A stretch of DNA of 64,000 nt, from contig NC_012878.2 of assembly GCF_000003195.3 (NCBI RefSeq), positions 41,068,987-41,132,986 on the forward strand. The letters run 5' to 3'. Within the stretch, counting starts at the first letter, position 1; each line of letters begins with the position of its first letter. The notes below the pieces were generated by a model. It did no database searches, had not been told where the DNA came from, and was given only the letters and a program-made list of their open reading frames with translations. Source of the DNA: Sorghum bicolor. Its lineage: Eukaryota > Streptophyta > Magnoliopsida > Poales > Poaceae. Of the stretch, positions 9,985-21,659 are shown piece after piece. Both the position numbers and the translations under genes were made by a program.

Positions 9985-10964
9985 CACTACTAGTTTTGGC
10001 TAAAATCGATAGTGATATGACCTACTGATACTGATATTCTGGTTTCATTGTCGGTTCATATCACTACCAGTTTTAACCAAAAATCGACAATAATATTGGG
10101 TCATCATGCTAGTTTTTGGCATAAACCAATGATGATACTATCATTGTTGGTTCATGGCTTGAACCGACAGTGATATGCTGAAAAAAATCATAACTTTTTA
10201 TATTATATCCGATGAATAAACTTTATATTAAACTTTTAGTACTCGATGAGATCTGTAACTTTATAGTTTAAACTTTTTTATTTGTGATTGTTTGGATGTC
10301 CAAATATTCACCACAAGATTTTATAGAGTGAATACCAAAGGAATCCATATGCTCTTTAGTCATAAGTGAGTGTGAATTGGTAGTTAAGGATCTCAAATGG
10401 AAAAGCGCTCTAAATAAAAGTTGTAGATCTCAAAAAATTTATGTAAATTTATAATTTACAAAGGTTTTGTTTGAAATTGTTATGATGTCCTTATATTTGA
10501 TCTACAAGATTTCATAGACGTTATCGCCTATTAAAGCCATATGTTCTATAGTCGTGAGTGTGTAGTGATATTTAAGGATTTCAGATGGAGAAATGACCAA
10601 AATAAAAGTTGTAGATCTCAAAAATTATGCAACTTTATAGTTGTCAATATTTGCGTTTGAATTCATCTATATAAAAAAAATTATGTTTGATTTCTCAAAT
10701 TTAAAATTTGAAATTTTCAAACGATCTGGGATAGAGAAACACTCAAAACAAAAGTTATAGATCTCAAAGGTTATGTAATTTTATAGTTGACAATATTATC
10801 ATTTGAAGTCATCAATCTAAGGAAAATTACAGTTGAATTTTCTCACATGTGAAATTCAAATCCGGCAATCAAAGGGCGTTCACACGAAAAATCGAGTGAC
10901 TTGTGCCGGTTCAAAATATTGTAGGCAAAATCGGCAATGAAGGGGGAATTTTGGATCAGTAGTG
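9985..10964. mobile_element. CACTA-like non-autonomous DNA transposon
   Basis: The left end reads CACTACTAGTTTTGGC and the right end reads, on the minus strand, CACTACTGATCCAAAATT. The first 200 bp hold many short subterminal motifs in both orientations (TGTCGGTTCA, GACAGTGATA, ATCGATAGTGATA), a hallmark of En/Spm-type ends. The centre (about 10230-10840) consists of three to four degenerate copies, roughly 180-190 bp each, that include AAAGTTGTAGATCTCAAA. No transposase is present. The 3-bp flanks (CAT, ATT) do not match, so the exact ends are provisional. Confidence 0.6.
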
Positions 10965-11473
10965 ATTTCAAGATCTAGGGTAGTGAATGATATAAGATGA
11001 CCCACAACCTTTCTACATTGTCATGTTTGGTGAATGATATATGATGATTTACAACCTTTTCTACATGGTCATGTTGGAAGTAGTACTTATTGCTAACCAT
11101 TCTAATATTAGGTTCTAAACGTCATATCCTAAAAAGTAATGCATATTTACTTATTTTTTAAGAAACAATCCACCTCATATACTTACAATGTTAATTAGTT
11201 GGTTACAATTTTGGTAGTTGTAATCTTCCCATATACTAAATGTTGAATTAAATGGTCATTTAGCTCATTTAATCATGTTTAACTTGATTTGTTTAGATCT
11301 CATTTGTACGATTTTTTTAAAGGTTTAAATGGTCCAACCATTTGATTCACTATTTAGGGCCTAAACGACATGGGTGGCCTTTGTTTACTATTGAACTATT
11401 GCTTAAAGGAATAAACAGTCGTTTAGGCAAAACAGTGCTGCCGTGTATGGAGCTAGACTCGTTAGTGATATTA
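10965..11473. other. AT-rich unassigned stretch with short tandem duplication
   Basis: Two degenerate copies of a roughly 50-bp unit (GTGAATGATATAAGATGA type) lie at about 10981-11077. The rest is AT-rich with no ORF of note. It ends at the target duplication TATTA of the solo LTR and may be interior sequence of a larger CACTA element whose right end is at 14512. Confidence 0.4.
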
Positions 11474-14015
11474 TGTCACACCCAAATTTAAGTATAAATT
11501 TGAGTACAATAATCTCATGTGCGTCCCAGGAATAGTCGTGCACACAAGTCAACAAATTACAAATGTATCATCACAAGTGTCTTACATAACGTTATTACAA
11601 CACAAATATATCAAAGTCTGCGACAAACGAAAAATATAACTCATAACTAGATATGATATGATAGCTCCAACACAGGGACGACCGACTGGGGGATCGCACA
11701 GGGAATTCCTCGTAGTAGCTGTCATCTGTTATCCATCCGGGATTTTTGTCCAAAAGAAATAAAAAGACAAGCGTGAGTACATCTCGTACTCCGCAAGCAT
11801 AACATAGGATTTTATGCGGCTCAAAAAGGTCAGACACTGGCTACTGCAGTTAGCATTTTAATTGATCAAGGTTTTAATCCTATTTAATCATAAGTTATGC
11901 TTAAGCTCCCGATTAACCCAAATGAGCATATGATAATAACACCGTTAACCTTCACGGCTAACACCATCACCATCACGGTTAAACCACATTAATCATCACG
12001 ATCAATGCGTCAGATTTTCATAAGTTATTTCCCATAACCATCCACACCCAACTTTTCCGTAAGGGTCCAAGGCCGCTCATGTCCGAGAGCACGGCTAGTA
12101 TACCAGTTTGATCAAACTCTGCGCAGAGGTGTGCACTTTTCCTGTAAGTCGTGTTACCCATATACCCGGGGTTTGCAAGACCCACTAACACTGCCAAGGT
12201 GAGCGGGCAAGGAACACTATGAAGCCTTCCATAGGCCACGTCTAACCAGTTAGGGCCGCGAGGTTTCCTCGACAGGCAGATATAGAGGCCCCCCTTTCCT
12301 ATGGCACATTTCCATCACGGCTATACACATAGGAACAGAAGCAGTTCTATACCCAAAGTGGCAAGCCCCTCTTGCGCCCTTTCGGGTAACCTCTAACCAG
12401 CTAGATTACTGACCTAAAGTTAGAGCCATATAACCATCACGGTTGCACTGTAAGTCCTGGATAGTCGCTTACAGAAAAGTCCTTACGGAGGGTCTAGGTC
12501 AACCTGACCGAAGTCAATTGCACCATAGCCCTTTTCTCAACATTTGTCATCATATTCATTAAAGTCAGAGTGATAATAAAGTCTCAATTAATTAAAGCAC
12601 TAGCAAAGCTACCCACATGCATTCTACCCATAGGTGTCATAAATATATAGTCAGGTAGCTAGGGTGTCCTTGGGGTTATCAAAATTAGACACATGCAGAT
12701 GCATAATTAATTAAGTGAATAGGTGTACAAGGGAAACCCATATTATACTCGCCTTCGGTGAAGAGGAACTGCTGCTGGTCCTGCTGCTCCTCGAAGTAAA
12801 ATGGATCACCCACGGACACGTCACCGTCTGCGCTCGATCAGTACCACACAACAACACGCATCCAGGTTCATTCATACAAGGAAACAATCATCTAATTAGA
12901 ACAGTACACCAACAGATCAAAAATGAAGTAAAATATTTAAAAACAGAACCTACGTTACGCTACGATCACATAGATACGAAGATCACACAAATCGGAGCTA
13001 AAACGATCAAGTTACGAATTTACGGTGATTTCCTATAGGCAATTAATTATTTAAACCTAACCCTGAAAATAAAAAGTGTCAAACTACAGAAACAGTAGTA
13101 CTAACATGTAGAGAATTTAAATACAAATCTAACGTAATTCGAACGGGTCAAATCGGAGCTATAACGAATATTTTATGGCCAAAACAATGCAGTGGCAATT
13201 CTGTAAATAAAGCATGATTTAAATGAATTTAAATAAATACAGAAATTCCTAGGTTTTTCTCTAGCCGAGGACTGCGGGCACAAAAACTAGATTCCAGGGG
13301 GACTCTTTAGCAAAGTTACCCCCGAAGGGGTATGGGGCTCTCTGGGCCGTCCGATTAGAAATCAACGGCCCAGATCGCAAGATGAGAAAGAGAGAGAGAA
13401 AAGGGGGGCGCGGCCACCAGAGAAGAAGCAGGAGGCGGCGGCGCTCCATGGCCGGCCGGGCCGAGCTTGCCGGAGACGCCCTAAAACACGCTACGAAGCT
13501 CGGTTTCCCAATCCAAAAACTCCCAGAGAGAGAGGAGGGCGAGGGGAAAGCATCCCCGGCCTCGGAATGGCCCAAAAACTTCCCCTGCAAGGCGTCCGAC
13601 GGAGCCGCCATGGAAGGCACCTTCGGAGCTCGCGGAAGCGACCCTAGAGAGCACCGCAACGCTCGGGAGAAAGCCGAAGTGGTAGAGGAGGACGAGGCGC
13701 GTTCACCGACGCGAAGAATGAGGACGAAGACGGCTCGGACGGCGGGCTTCACGCGGAGGTCGCGGCGACGGTTCACTGGAGTTTTCGGCGAGTTCTTGCG
13801 CGCTCAGGGCGAGAGCAGAGCCGGGGAGAGAGCGGAAAATGGGGAGAAGAGAGGCGGCTCGCACGCGGGGGCTCTTCAAACGACCGAAGCGCAGGGGGGG
13901 AAGAGGGGATCGTGGGCGCGGGGGCTTCGGCCTGGGCGGTTTCCAACCGAGAGAGGAAGGAGCGGGGGCGGCGGTTGGGGAAGAGAGAGCTGACAGGCGG
14001 GCCCGGCCTGTCAGC

Positions 14016-14050
<35 letters not shown>

Positions 14051-14422
14051 GAGGGGGAGGCGGCTGGCTGGCGGGCCGCAGCCTAGAGAAAGGGGCGCGC
14101 GCAGGGGGGGCGGGGGGTTTGGGCCGAAAGGCCGAATTGAGAGAATGGGGGAGAAAGAAATTCCATTTTCTTTTTTTTTATACCAAATTTCCAATTGAAA
14201 TTTTGAGCAGGAAAAGAAAATAAATAAATCATTTTGTTTTCCAACCAATCATCACAAAAGAAATGCTCCAGCATGAATGCAACAAAAATTATTATTCTAA
14301 ACTTATATTAAATTTTAATTTCTCTAAATTTATTTATTTTCCTATATTGAAAATGCTCACAAAATAAATTTATTTAAATTCATTTCATCTATTTAAAAGA
14401 AATAAAATTTTTGGGTGTTACA
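11474..14422 (-). mobile_element. solo LTR of gypsy family A (chromovirus type), TSD TATTA
   Basis: The 2,949-bp element starts TGTCACACCC and ends GGGTGTTACA. It is flanked by a perfect 5-bp duplication TATTA (11469-11473 and 14423-14427). In reverse complement it matches the LTRs of the complete chromovirus at 28215-40480 along its length: the conserved hairpin (11775-11791), the CGCGAGGTTTCCTCG segment, the GC-rich U3 part and the AT-rich start. No internal region is present, so LTR-LTR recombination is the likely origin. Long GC-rich ORFs inside (for example 13382-13993) are not genes. Confidence 0.92.
14018..14047. repeat. (GA)n microsatellite
   Basis: About 14 GA units lie inside the GC-rich U3 part of the solo LTR. 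Other copies of this LTR lack the expansion. Confidence 0.9.
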
Positions 14423-14427
14423 TATTA

Positions 14428-14512
14428 TCCTGTCACTGTTGGTTGGGTCAGGAACTAATAGTGATAGGGAAGTCGTATCATTGTCAATTGCCCTACCGTC
14501 TCCAGTTCTGCT
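14428..14512. mobile_element. CACTA-like right terminus
   Basis: The segment ends TTCTGCTAGTG, so the minus strand reads CACTAGCAGAACTGG, a CACTA-type terminus. Subterminal-like motifs (CACTGTTGG, AATAGTGATAGG) precede it. It flanks the solo LTR on the right and is continuous with sequence left of 11469. Its left partner is unclear; 9985 is one candidate. Confidence 0.45.
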
Positions 14513-14981
14513 AGTGATTCATGCATCGGAGAAGTGTGCGAGGGTGACTAGCATTGCTAGGAAGTGACCTAGATCATCTTCTGGGATGGCGCTAGGAGGT
14601 GATCCGTTGTCACCGAGCACACCTAGACCGGCGGTGTAGTGGCGTGGCTGGGCTCGGAGGTTTTGCACGGCGTGCAGGGAGGCCGTCGGAGATCTTTGGT
14701 GGGCTCGCAGCACAGCCATGACATAATGGTCGTTGGACCTCCTCGGCTTGGCGTGGCACAGTAGGAAAGGAGATACGTTGGTTGGCGCAGTGGGGAGGAT
14801 GTTGTGCCGTCGGACCTCCTTGGTGGGCTTGGAACATTCGTCGCGACATGGCCGTCGGCGCTCAGCTCCTCGCCAGGGGCGCGGTAGGGCTAAGCAAGCG
14901 CGGAGTCCCGGTGAGGTGTTTGGTGGCTTGTACGAGTTGGGCGACGTACACGGCTGTACTTGTGGTTTGGTGATGGAAGTA
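14513..14981. other. GC-rich unassigned stretch
   Basis: Short overlapping ORFs on both strands (for example 14733-15014 plus, 14519-14719 minus) contain no recognisable domain and none has a convincing start context. It may be degraded exonic or captured sequence. I see no supported gene. Confidence 0.4.
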
Positions 14982-14983
14982 GG

Positions 14984-15158
14984 GGCCTGTTTGATTCTTC
15001 TTGTTAAATTTTAGCTAGCTAAAATTATTTTAGTTACTCTTGTGTTACTAATGAAACTAAACTATTTTAGTTCTTTTTAGTCAATGTGTTTAGAACTTTA
15101 GCTATTAACGTGACTAAATTTAGCTAGCTAAAATTTAGCAAGAGGAACCAAACAGGGT
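14984..15158. mobile_element. MITE with GGCCTGTTTG-type inverted ends
   Basis: The left end GGCCTGTTTGATTCTTCTTG pairs with a right end whose reverse complement reads CCTGTTTGGTTCCTCTTG. Inside, TTTTAGCTAGCTAAAA occurs near both ends in mirror position, so the whole element can fold into a hairpin. The size (about 175 bp) and the palindromic body fit a MITE. The target duplication is not clear. Confidence 0.7.
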
Positions 15159-15600
15159 CTAGGAGTGCCGATTAAAAAAGATAGAAACGAATGGGTATGT
15201 CTGTGTAAACTATCACATGACATGGTGGGTAATTTTTTCAACTCTATCAAACTTTTTCACAATACCTTTTGAAGTGCACAAAATCCATAGATCTGCCCTA
15301 GCTTCATGGATTTTATTTAATTGGCTCAGAAAAATAGATCTAACGTTTTTTTTTCTTGTGAATCCAAAGCTGCTAAAGATCTTCCAAACCAAAACCCCAT
15401 ATATAGCTGCAGAGCTGGAGTAGAGAAAGAAGATCCGGCCTGTACCGGACTAGCTTGCCGCTGACGGCGCGGGGCCAGCATAGGGCTACGGTGTGACGTC
15501 AGTTCAAAAGCAAACAAAAAAAAGGGCGGAGGGAAGGTAGGTAGATGAGTGAAAGAGCTGCAGGCCGACCGACAAAAAAGCTCCAAGAACCACAAGAGGA
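15159..15600. other. unassigned intergenic sequence
   Basis: No ORF with recognisable features. A TGACGTCA palindrome (CRE/bZIP-type site) occurs near 15495, and the sequence turns purine-rich toward 15600, resembling a 5' leader. Confidence 0.35.
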
Positions 15601-15616
15601 GAGAGAGAGAGACACC

Positions 15617-15830
15617 ATGGATTCAAGCCTCCAAAGGGTAGCTCTCCTCCATGGCTCCATCGTCCTCCCCCTCACTGTCTCTCTCTCTCTCATCGACGAG
15701 CAGATCGAGCAGAGACATGAATCAGCACATGTACGGCGGGCTACTATTTCCTGGGGGAACTGGAGCAGTACTGGGGTGCCTATCATTTCCGTGGGTGTCT
15801 TTTGATATGTCAATGGCACTGTTCATCTGA
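15617..15830 (+). other. possible short first exon or transcribed leader, unrecognised
   Basis: A GAGA-rich leader (15598-15613) precedes CACCATGG at 15613-15620, a good plant start context. That ATG opens a 62-codon frame ending at 15805. A second ATG at 15717 opens a 37-codon frame (MNQHMYGGLLFPGG...) ending at 15830. Neither matches a family I know. A flanking (CT)n at 15678-15693 suggests untranslated sequence. It could be an exon of a host gene, a noncoding transcript, or chance. Confidence 0.2.
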
Positions 15831-18380
15831 CTGGCGCTGCATGCGGTGCTGTACGAGGAGAATTTGCAAGTTTTCAAACGGCTGCTCGCCGCTCAAGGAG
15901 ATCGTACTCGTGTACTAGATTTCATTCTGACTTACTGTCGGAGAAAAAACCCTCACATCTCCCCCACCGAAAGAGAAAAACAAAGTTACCAAGATCGGTT
16001 CAGTTACTTTACAGTATTTTGCCTGTGTTGATGTACTGTCTCCCATGTAAACGGATACAGTACTCCCTTTACTATATTTCTTTTTCCATCTTGTATTCTT
16101 TTCTCGTTCCGGATGCTCGGCTAAATTGATTTCAGGCTTCTATATATGCAAAGAGAATGAGACAATAAGCACAGAGAAATAACAATTGTATTATATAGCT
16201 AGACGCTTAGATGCATGCAAAACATGATAACAACACCAAAGACGATGTAGCAGATGCATTTGACAACCTAATTAATCTGTTTGAACTCTGTTTATGATTC
16301 GTGGATTCCAGGGTTCCAGCTTGCAGGTTGTTATACAATGCAATATGCAAGCCCAAACAAATAGGTCCTTATTGACTATAAATGACAATCCACATACCAT
16401 ATTCTTAAAATCCAACAATAACATGCATTCTTCCCCTTAGCTTGTAGATTGTAACAGTTCGTAAACAACAATATGCAGACTAAAACAAACACTGCCTTGG
16501 ATGTTTTTGGAGAATACTGAGTTACCTTTCTTATATATAGAATGAGGACATAAAAAACAAACCAATAATAATATATACTATATATATTCCACACAGCTTG
16601 TTGTGCATTAAAAGATAACCTGCTGTCAGTTTTTGAAATTCTAAAGCAATGGGGCTGGGAGCAAGTATAACTTCAAGAAAATTTGAGATACTAACTATAT
16701 ATCCACCATCTCTAGCCAAAAAAAGAGTGCCCTTATTTTAGATGCTTCGTACATCTCAAAGACAAAAATATTCGATTGTACTTTGCTTTTAAGCTTAAAA
16801 ATGATATTACTCAATAATATATTTTTAAGACAAGCCTATTCGAACGCTTTTCCATTATTGTAATAATATTTATGTATCATATATTTCTACTTAGAGTTAT
16901 AAAGATATAATTTTCATATTAATGCAAATATATGGATTCATGAAAAACACTTTATTATTTAATTGCAAGGAACATATCTTATGTAGGCAGCCATCAAATC
17001 TATTTAAATATATATAGTAACCAGAAATTATGCTTCACTACATACTTTTTCCTTTTATCTATGAGAAACATCCATGAACAATTAGCCTATATGAACACTG
17101 GGATCTCCAAAAAAAAGAATAACGATAACAATTTATGTTATCTATATATACGTAGCATATGAATATATATATAACGCACCGTTGGGGAGTCATATTACAA
17201 TAGAAATTCCAAATACAGGTACACAAATGATCAAGGACAACATGACATATCATCTCATCATGCTGGCAGCCAGAACAAAAAGATGATGATGAGATCACCA
17301 GAAAACAAAAATAGAACGAAACCGAAAGAAAAGGACGAGAGAGACGGCATTTCGCACTTGGAAAATAAGTAAAGACGATGACAAGAGAAGCAATTATATG
17401 GATTCGAGACGCTTATGTATGTTATATATGCACTGTTGCACATTTAATCCCAGATAAATCGTATTGATACCGACATGTGATGTGCTACTTTTTGGTGTAC
17501 TCACACACATTATTTTTCTTTGCAACTGTAGTACACAAGGCAACCACAAAATTGTTAAAGAAACAACTAAAATATGTATGCTAGTTAGGGTGCTGATGAT
17601 GATTCGTTCTCAGCGGAAGTCAAAACAAAAAACTCTTAATTTTCTTCCTTTTGCAAGGACATCGCAACTAATGTTGTATATATAGAATTGTATATATATA
17701 CAATACCGAAGGTTACGTTCATTCAACAACTACTGTTCAAGCATTATGTATGTGTGTGGACCCTAGCTATGTTCTCCAGCGATAGTGCCATCTGAGACTG
17801 AAATGTGAATATGTGATGAATGGGACCTAGAAAATGGAGGGGAAAATATATAAACTAAGGGAGAATATATAATAATGGATGATGAGAGTCTCCACACACA
17901 GGCTGCACTATGGAGACAATCATGATTACTTGTTAAGCAGGAACACTGCAGAGACATCATACTAGAAATTCATATCAATGTGACTGACCCCATAGAGATA
18001 GCTAGCACTCAAATCAGCAGACGGTAAAAGCTTGAGCATGCATCCTGAATATATACAGAGTATATATGAAGAAATATATCATATATCTATATGATATATC
18101 TGAGTTGGAGCAGAGAGAAGAACTTATCTTTCTCTACCACTTCTTGCAATGAGATGCAAATTAATTTTTCTTCAAGTGATATATATGCTTTGTTTATATA
18201 TATATGTACCCCTCCTAACATGATCCTACAAGTCCCTTAGACCTCTCTTATACCAACAAACAATATAACAATATATAGTTGTAATAGTAAGCAACTAAAA
18301 ATTTAAGATGGATTATCTGAGAATTGGGAGGCCGGTGATGGTATGATTGAATCAAAAGGCTAGTAGATGATCTACACTTA
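15831..18380. other. AT-rich intergenic region, 3' side of the ALOG gene
   Basis: No supported gene. The stretch is rich in TATATA runs and lacks LTR or MITE signatures that I can recognise. The part nearest 18380 will include the ALOG 3'UTR. I cannot place a polyadenylation site by eye. Confidence 0.5.
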
Positions 18381-19358
18381 TCACGAGCTTGGCGCGGATC
18401 CTTCTTCCTCCTTCCTTGTCGTCGTCGTCGTCACCGTCGCCGTGGCCGTGGCGGCAGTGCTACTACTTGCACTAGCGCTGGAAGTACTTGCAGCAGGAGG
18501 AGGAGCGCTAGCCGAGGCGGACGCCGGCGTGGTGGTCTGCTGTTGTGGTCGTTCACCTGCGGCAGACGGCGATGGTTCGTCGTCGTCGTCCTCCTCCTCC
18601 TCACCGCCGGCGGCCCCTGACGTCGTCCCTGCGGTTACAACAGGAGGCGGCGCGACTGGAGGCGCGGCGGCGCTCCCTCGCTTGCGCTTCTTCTTCTCGT
18701 AGGGGATGCCGCGCGCCTTGGCCTGCGCCTCCCTCACGTCGCGGAGGTAGATGCGCACGGCTTTGGCCGCGAACGGGTTGGACTCCGGGCGTCCCCCCGA
18801 CTCCTCGTAGGCGGCGCGGAGGCGGCCGATGAGCGCGTCGAGGCTTCCCCAGGCCTGGCGCAGCGGGCAGGCGCAGGGCGCCGGCGGGTTGGGCTGGCCG
18901 AAGTAGGCGCAGCCCTCGGCGTGCACCTTGGTCTTGCCGAACTGGTCCAGGTAGCGGAGGAACTCGATGACGTGCGCGCCGCTGCAGCGCGCCAGCGTCA
19001 GCGGCGGCTTGTGGTTCCGCAGGTACTGCAGGAACGTGTTCCAGTCGCGCCGCTTCTGCGACTCGTACCGGCTGAGCCCCGCCGGAGGCGGCGGCGGCGG
19101 CGGAGGCTGCTGTGCCAGTGGCTGCGGCTGCTGAGCCTGTGGCTGGGCCGGCGGCGCTGCTGCCGGCTGTTGCCTCTGAGGCTGCTGAGCTCCGGCTTGT
19201 TGCTGCGGCGCTGCTTCCTGCTCTGCTGCCTGCTGCCGGTTCGACGACGACGAGGCTGCTGCTGCGGCGGCGGCCGAGGACGACGACGGCCCGGTCTCCG
19301 CTGGCGCACTACTACTGGTTCCTCCGCCACCAGCAGGCGCGTCGGGACCAGGCTCCAT
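18381..19358 (-). CDS. ALOG-family (LSH/G1-like) nuclear regulator
   Basis: A single-exon 325-residue protein. The N-terminus (1-95) is low complexity: Ser/Ala runs, Gln-rich 41-84, then a Pro8 run at 85-92. The ALOG domain spans about 96-227, beginning [14 protein letters not shown] and ending in the basic KKKRKR at 222-227, a likely nuclear localisation signal. Its zinc-ribbon insert is intact: His146, Cys150, Cys162 and Cys164. The C-terminus is disordered, with an acidic run at 253-261 and Ser/Ala/Thr tracts. ALOG proteins are plant-specific nuclear regulators of meristem and floral-organ development (LSH in Arabidopsis, G1, TH1 and TAW1 in rice). The domain is thought to derive from DIRS-type retroelement recombinases. 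Domain wording ([15 protein letters not shown]) suggests the TAW1/TH1-like side of the family, but the exact orthologue needs a tree. The ATG at 19356-19358 is the first in frame, and no frameshift is seen. Confidence 0.95.
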   Translation of the reverse strand: MEPGPDAPAGGGGTSSSAPAETGPSSSSAAAAAAASSSSNRQQAAEQEAAPQQQAGAQQPQRQQPAAAPPAQPQAQQPQPLAQQPPPPPPPPAGLSRYESQKRRDWNTFLQYLRNHKPPLTLARCSGAHVIEFLRYLDQFGKTKVHAEGCAYFGQPNPPAPCACPLRQAWGSLDALIGRLRAAYEESGGRPESNPFAAKAVRIYLRDVREAQAKARGIPYEKKKRKRGSAAAPPVAPPPVVTAGTTSGAAGGEEEEDDDDEPSPSAAGERPQQQTTTPASASASAPPPAASTSSASASSSTAATATATVTTTTTRKEEEGSAPSS

Positions 19359-20848
19359 GGCCAGCAGCTAGCTCTCCGATCGATCCGTTAGCAGCAGCAG
19401 CTCTCCCTGCCCGGTGTTTAAGTGTAGCCGTGTAGGTGGGAGACTGGGAGAGCGAGGCGAGGCTACGCGCGCGCCTACCAGGCGGGCAGGCAGAGAGAAT
19501 CACGCTACTAAGGAGTAAGGACGATGGGAGAGGAGGTAGAAGAAAGCAGCTAGCAGGAAGAAAGAAAAAAAAGGAAAAAAAAAAAGAAGAAGCGGCTGGT
19601 TGGGAGAGTGTGGCATCCCTCCTTTGCGGCTTTTGTCGCTGGTTGCGTTAATAGCGTCTCCACTACACGCTGTCGACTGCTTAATCGTAATCATTTCTTT
19701 ATTACTACTGTTTTTAATTTATTTTACTTATTACCGTTGTATTGTACGTACCAATCAGTAAACATGTTCAACTCCTGGGTGCATTCATGTATTCTAGTTT
19801 GTCATGTCTTTTGTATTACACTATGTAGTCCTGTATTTGTATGGGCGTTGTGTTATATATATACATATATATAGGATCTTTTTTAAAGAAAATTTCTTCA
19901 ACGACGTCTTTTTGTCGTGCATATATATAGGGTTTTGGATTCGTCGGTCGTGCCGTAGAAGAGTACTGATTTCATACTCCTCCATATGTATGCATGCACT
20001 TTGCTTAGCTCCTTTAGTTCGAATGGGATTTTTGGATACATCCACGGCCGGGGCTGTGGAGGAGTGATGTGGCAGGGCTTGGGTCAGATCAGGTGGGACA
20101 TCGTGTAATATCATGTCACCTTCTGAAACTAGCTAGGATACTCTGAATTTTGCTACCCAACAACAGCTAGCTGGCTGATTTTGTTATATATGACGTCGTG
20201 AATATTTGTAATATGGCATAACGTGTATGCAATGGGATTAATTTCCCATGCGAAAACAGACAGAATATAGGCACTTAGTTATTATTTTGAAAAAATAAAA
20301 GGTTAACTAGCAGTTTAACCTTCTAAACATAAAACATTAAAAGAATTACTCCACATAAAAAATATGTTTTATTACTTAAATACTAGGCACTTATTCTACT
20401 GAGGGAAAAATTCATGTGCCTAGTGTAGTATTTCAGTACAAGCCCAAGGTGTGAATCGGCAAGGAGCAATCTCATCATCATGAATGTGGGGGTACGTTCA
20501 AAGCTACTAAATTATAGGTAGAATATATCTGGCTTCATCTAATCATAACATGATTATTCCTTTGTGTTTAAAAAAACTTGACTTGTAGGAGATATAACAT
20601 GATTGTTTGAGAAGAAGACCTTGTCACGCAGATCAAGAAAATACCTAAATTCCTGCCCCAACCATACACATTGGCGCAACTCTTGTGAGAAACTTGCCTA
20701 GCCTTAGATATGTACTTTGGTGTAGGATAGACGAAAGAAAATTTTTCGTCTTCGACCAACAAAGTCGCCTCCCCCAATAGTGCAACACAGTAGCGGCTAG
20801 CCAACTGGTCTAGCATCCGCTTGCTATTTAAGAAACAAAATATAGTAA
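19359..20848 (-). promoter_or_regulatory. ALOG upstream region (5'UTR and promoter)
   Basis: The 250 bp next to the start codon are GC-rich and then change to a long purine tract on the plus strand (19556-19592), which is pyrimidine-rich on the coding strand, as in grass 5'UTRs or Y patches. A TATATATA cluster at 19853-19873 is the nearest strong TATA-like sequence, about 500 bp upstream of the ATG. A minus-strand 82-codon ORF at 20568-20816 has no recognisable domain. Promoter placement is inference. Confidence 0.45.
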
Positions 20849-21092
20849 GAGCAAGTTTAATAATATCGTTTATTTGATGGTTGTAAAGTTTTTTTTAGTC
20901 TTTTTCCAGTCCACCTATACAATAGTTAGCTTTATTCACTATTAATACATGGTCCACTTATCTTTTTTACAAAGTTTTTTGGTTTCTGTGTCTAAGCTGG
21001 ATGTAAGCTTACAACCTGCTTCTCTCTTTTTGTCTTTTTCTCTCCTCTACCTCAGCATTTAGCCGGCTTACAGTCCACTATAATACTTGCTC
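20849..21092. mobile_element. Tourist-like MITE, TSD TAA
   Basis: The 244-bp element starts GAGCAAG and ends CTTGCTC. It is flanked by TAA on both sides (20846-20848 and 21093-21095), the PIF/Harbinger-type target duplication. No coding capacity. Confidence 0.85.
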
Positions 21093-21397
21093 TAAGAAAA
21101 TGAGTTATATTAAGTTGATACTGCAAAACTGAGGCAACATTATAGAGTGATTTAAGCTTCCTTCTAGCAGTCGGTGATTGGGTCAAATTAGAAGACACAT
21201 ATAGTTCGCTTTTCTTTTCTTCTCGAAGTGTAAAAAGGTGGAAACATTCATGTGATGGAACACCATTTTTTGCTAGACGACGACACGTTACTCGAGCTAG
21301 ACCCCTCTAGCACTATAATTCCTCATTTGTCCAGTGAAACTGACCTTTTGGGGAATTCACCAAAACATTAGCAGAACTTTTATGAAATTACTACGTA
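21093..21397. other. intergenic spacer between MITEs
   Basis: I see no gene or repeat here. The sequence is AT-rich host spacer. Confidence 0.4.
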
Positions 21398-21659
21398 CTT
21401 CCTCCGTCCCACAAAAAATATTATTCTTACTTTTTGAGAAGTCAAACATTATTAACTTTGACCAATTATATATAAAAGAATATTAATATTTATAATGTAG
21501 AATTAATGTAACTAGATAAATCACATAATATATTTTTATAATAAATTTATTTAGTAATATAAATATTACCAATATTTATATAAAGTTAGTCAAATTTAAG
21601 AAAGTTTAACCGCCACCGCCACGTATCTCACTATGTCACTTTTATTGGGACAAAGGGAG
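21398..21659. mobile_element. Stowaway-like MITE, TSD TA
   Basis: It begins CTTCCTCCGTCCCA and ends TGGGACAAAGGGAG, the typical grass Stowaway terminus, with TA on both sides (21396-21397 and 21660-21661). The body is AT-rich with GACCAATTATATA-type sequence. A short GC-rich CCGCCACCGCCACG insert near 21609 is atypical. Confidence 0.88.

Noticed and set aside
10230..10840. CRISPR-like array because of regularly repeated units
   Set aside because: The units are long, degenerate and lack unique spacers, and the genome is a plant; they are transposon-internal repeats.
11595..11837. Minus-strand 80-codon ORF
   Set aside because: It lies within the solo LTR and covers the conserved RNA hairpin region; it has no domain.
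13261..14248. Several 100-200-codon GC-rich ORFs on both strands
   Set aside because: They lie entirely inside the solo LTR, overlap each other on opposite strands, and are not conserved as frames in the other family A LTRs.
9985..14512. One single CACTA transposon spanning the solo LTR
   Set aside because: The termini CACTACTAGTTTTGG and CACTAGCAGAACTGG differ after the first bases, and a closer partner end exists at 10964. It remains possible but is not supported enough to annotate.
18367..19435. Plus-strand ORFs across the ALOG gene (for example 18367-18702, 18921-19391)
   Set aside because: They are antisense shadows of a GC-rich, stop-poor coding region; the minus-strand frame has a complete, recognisable domain.
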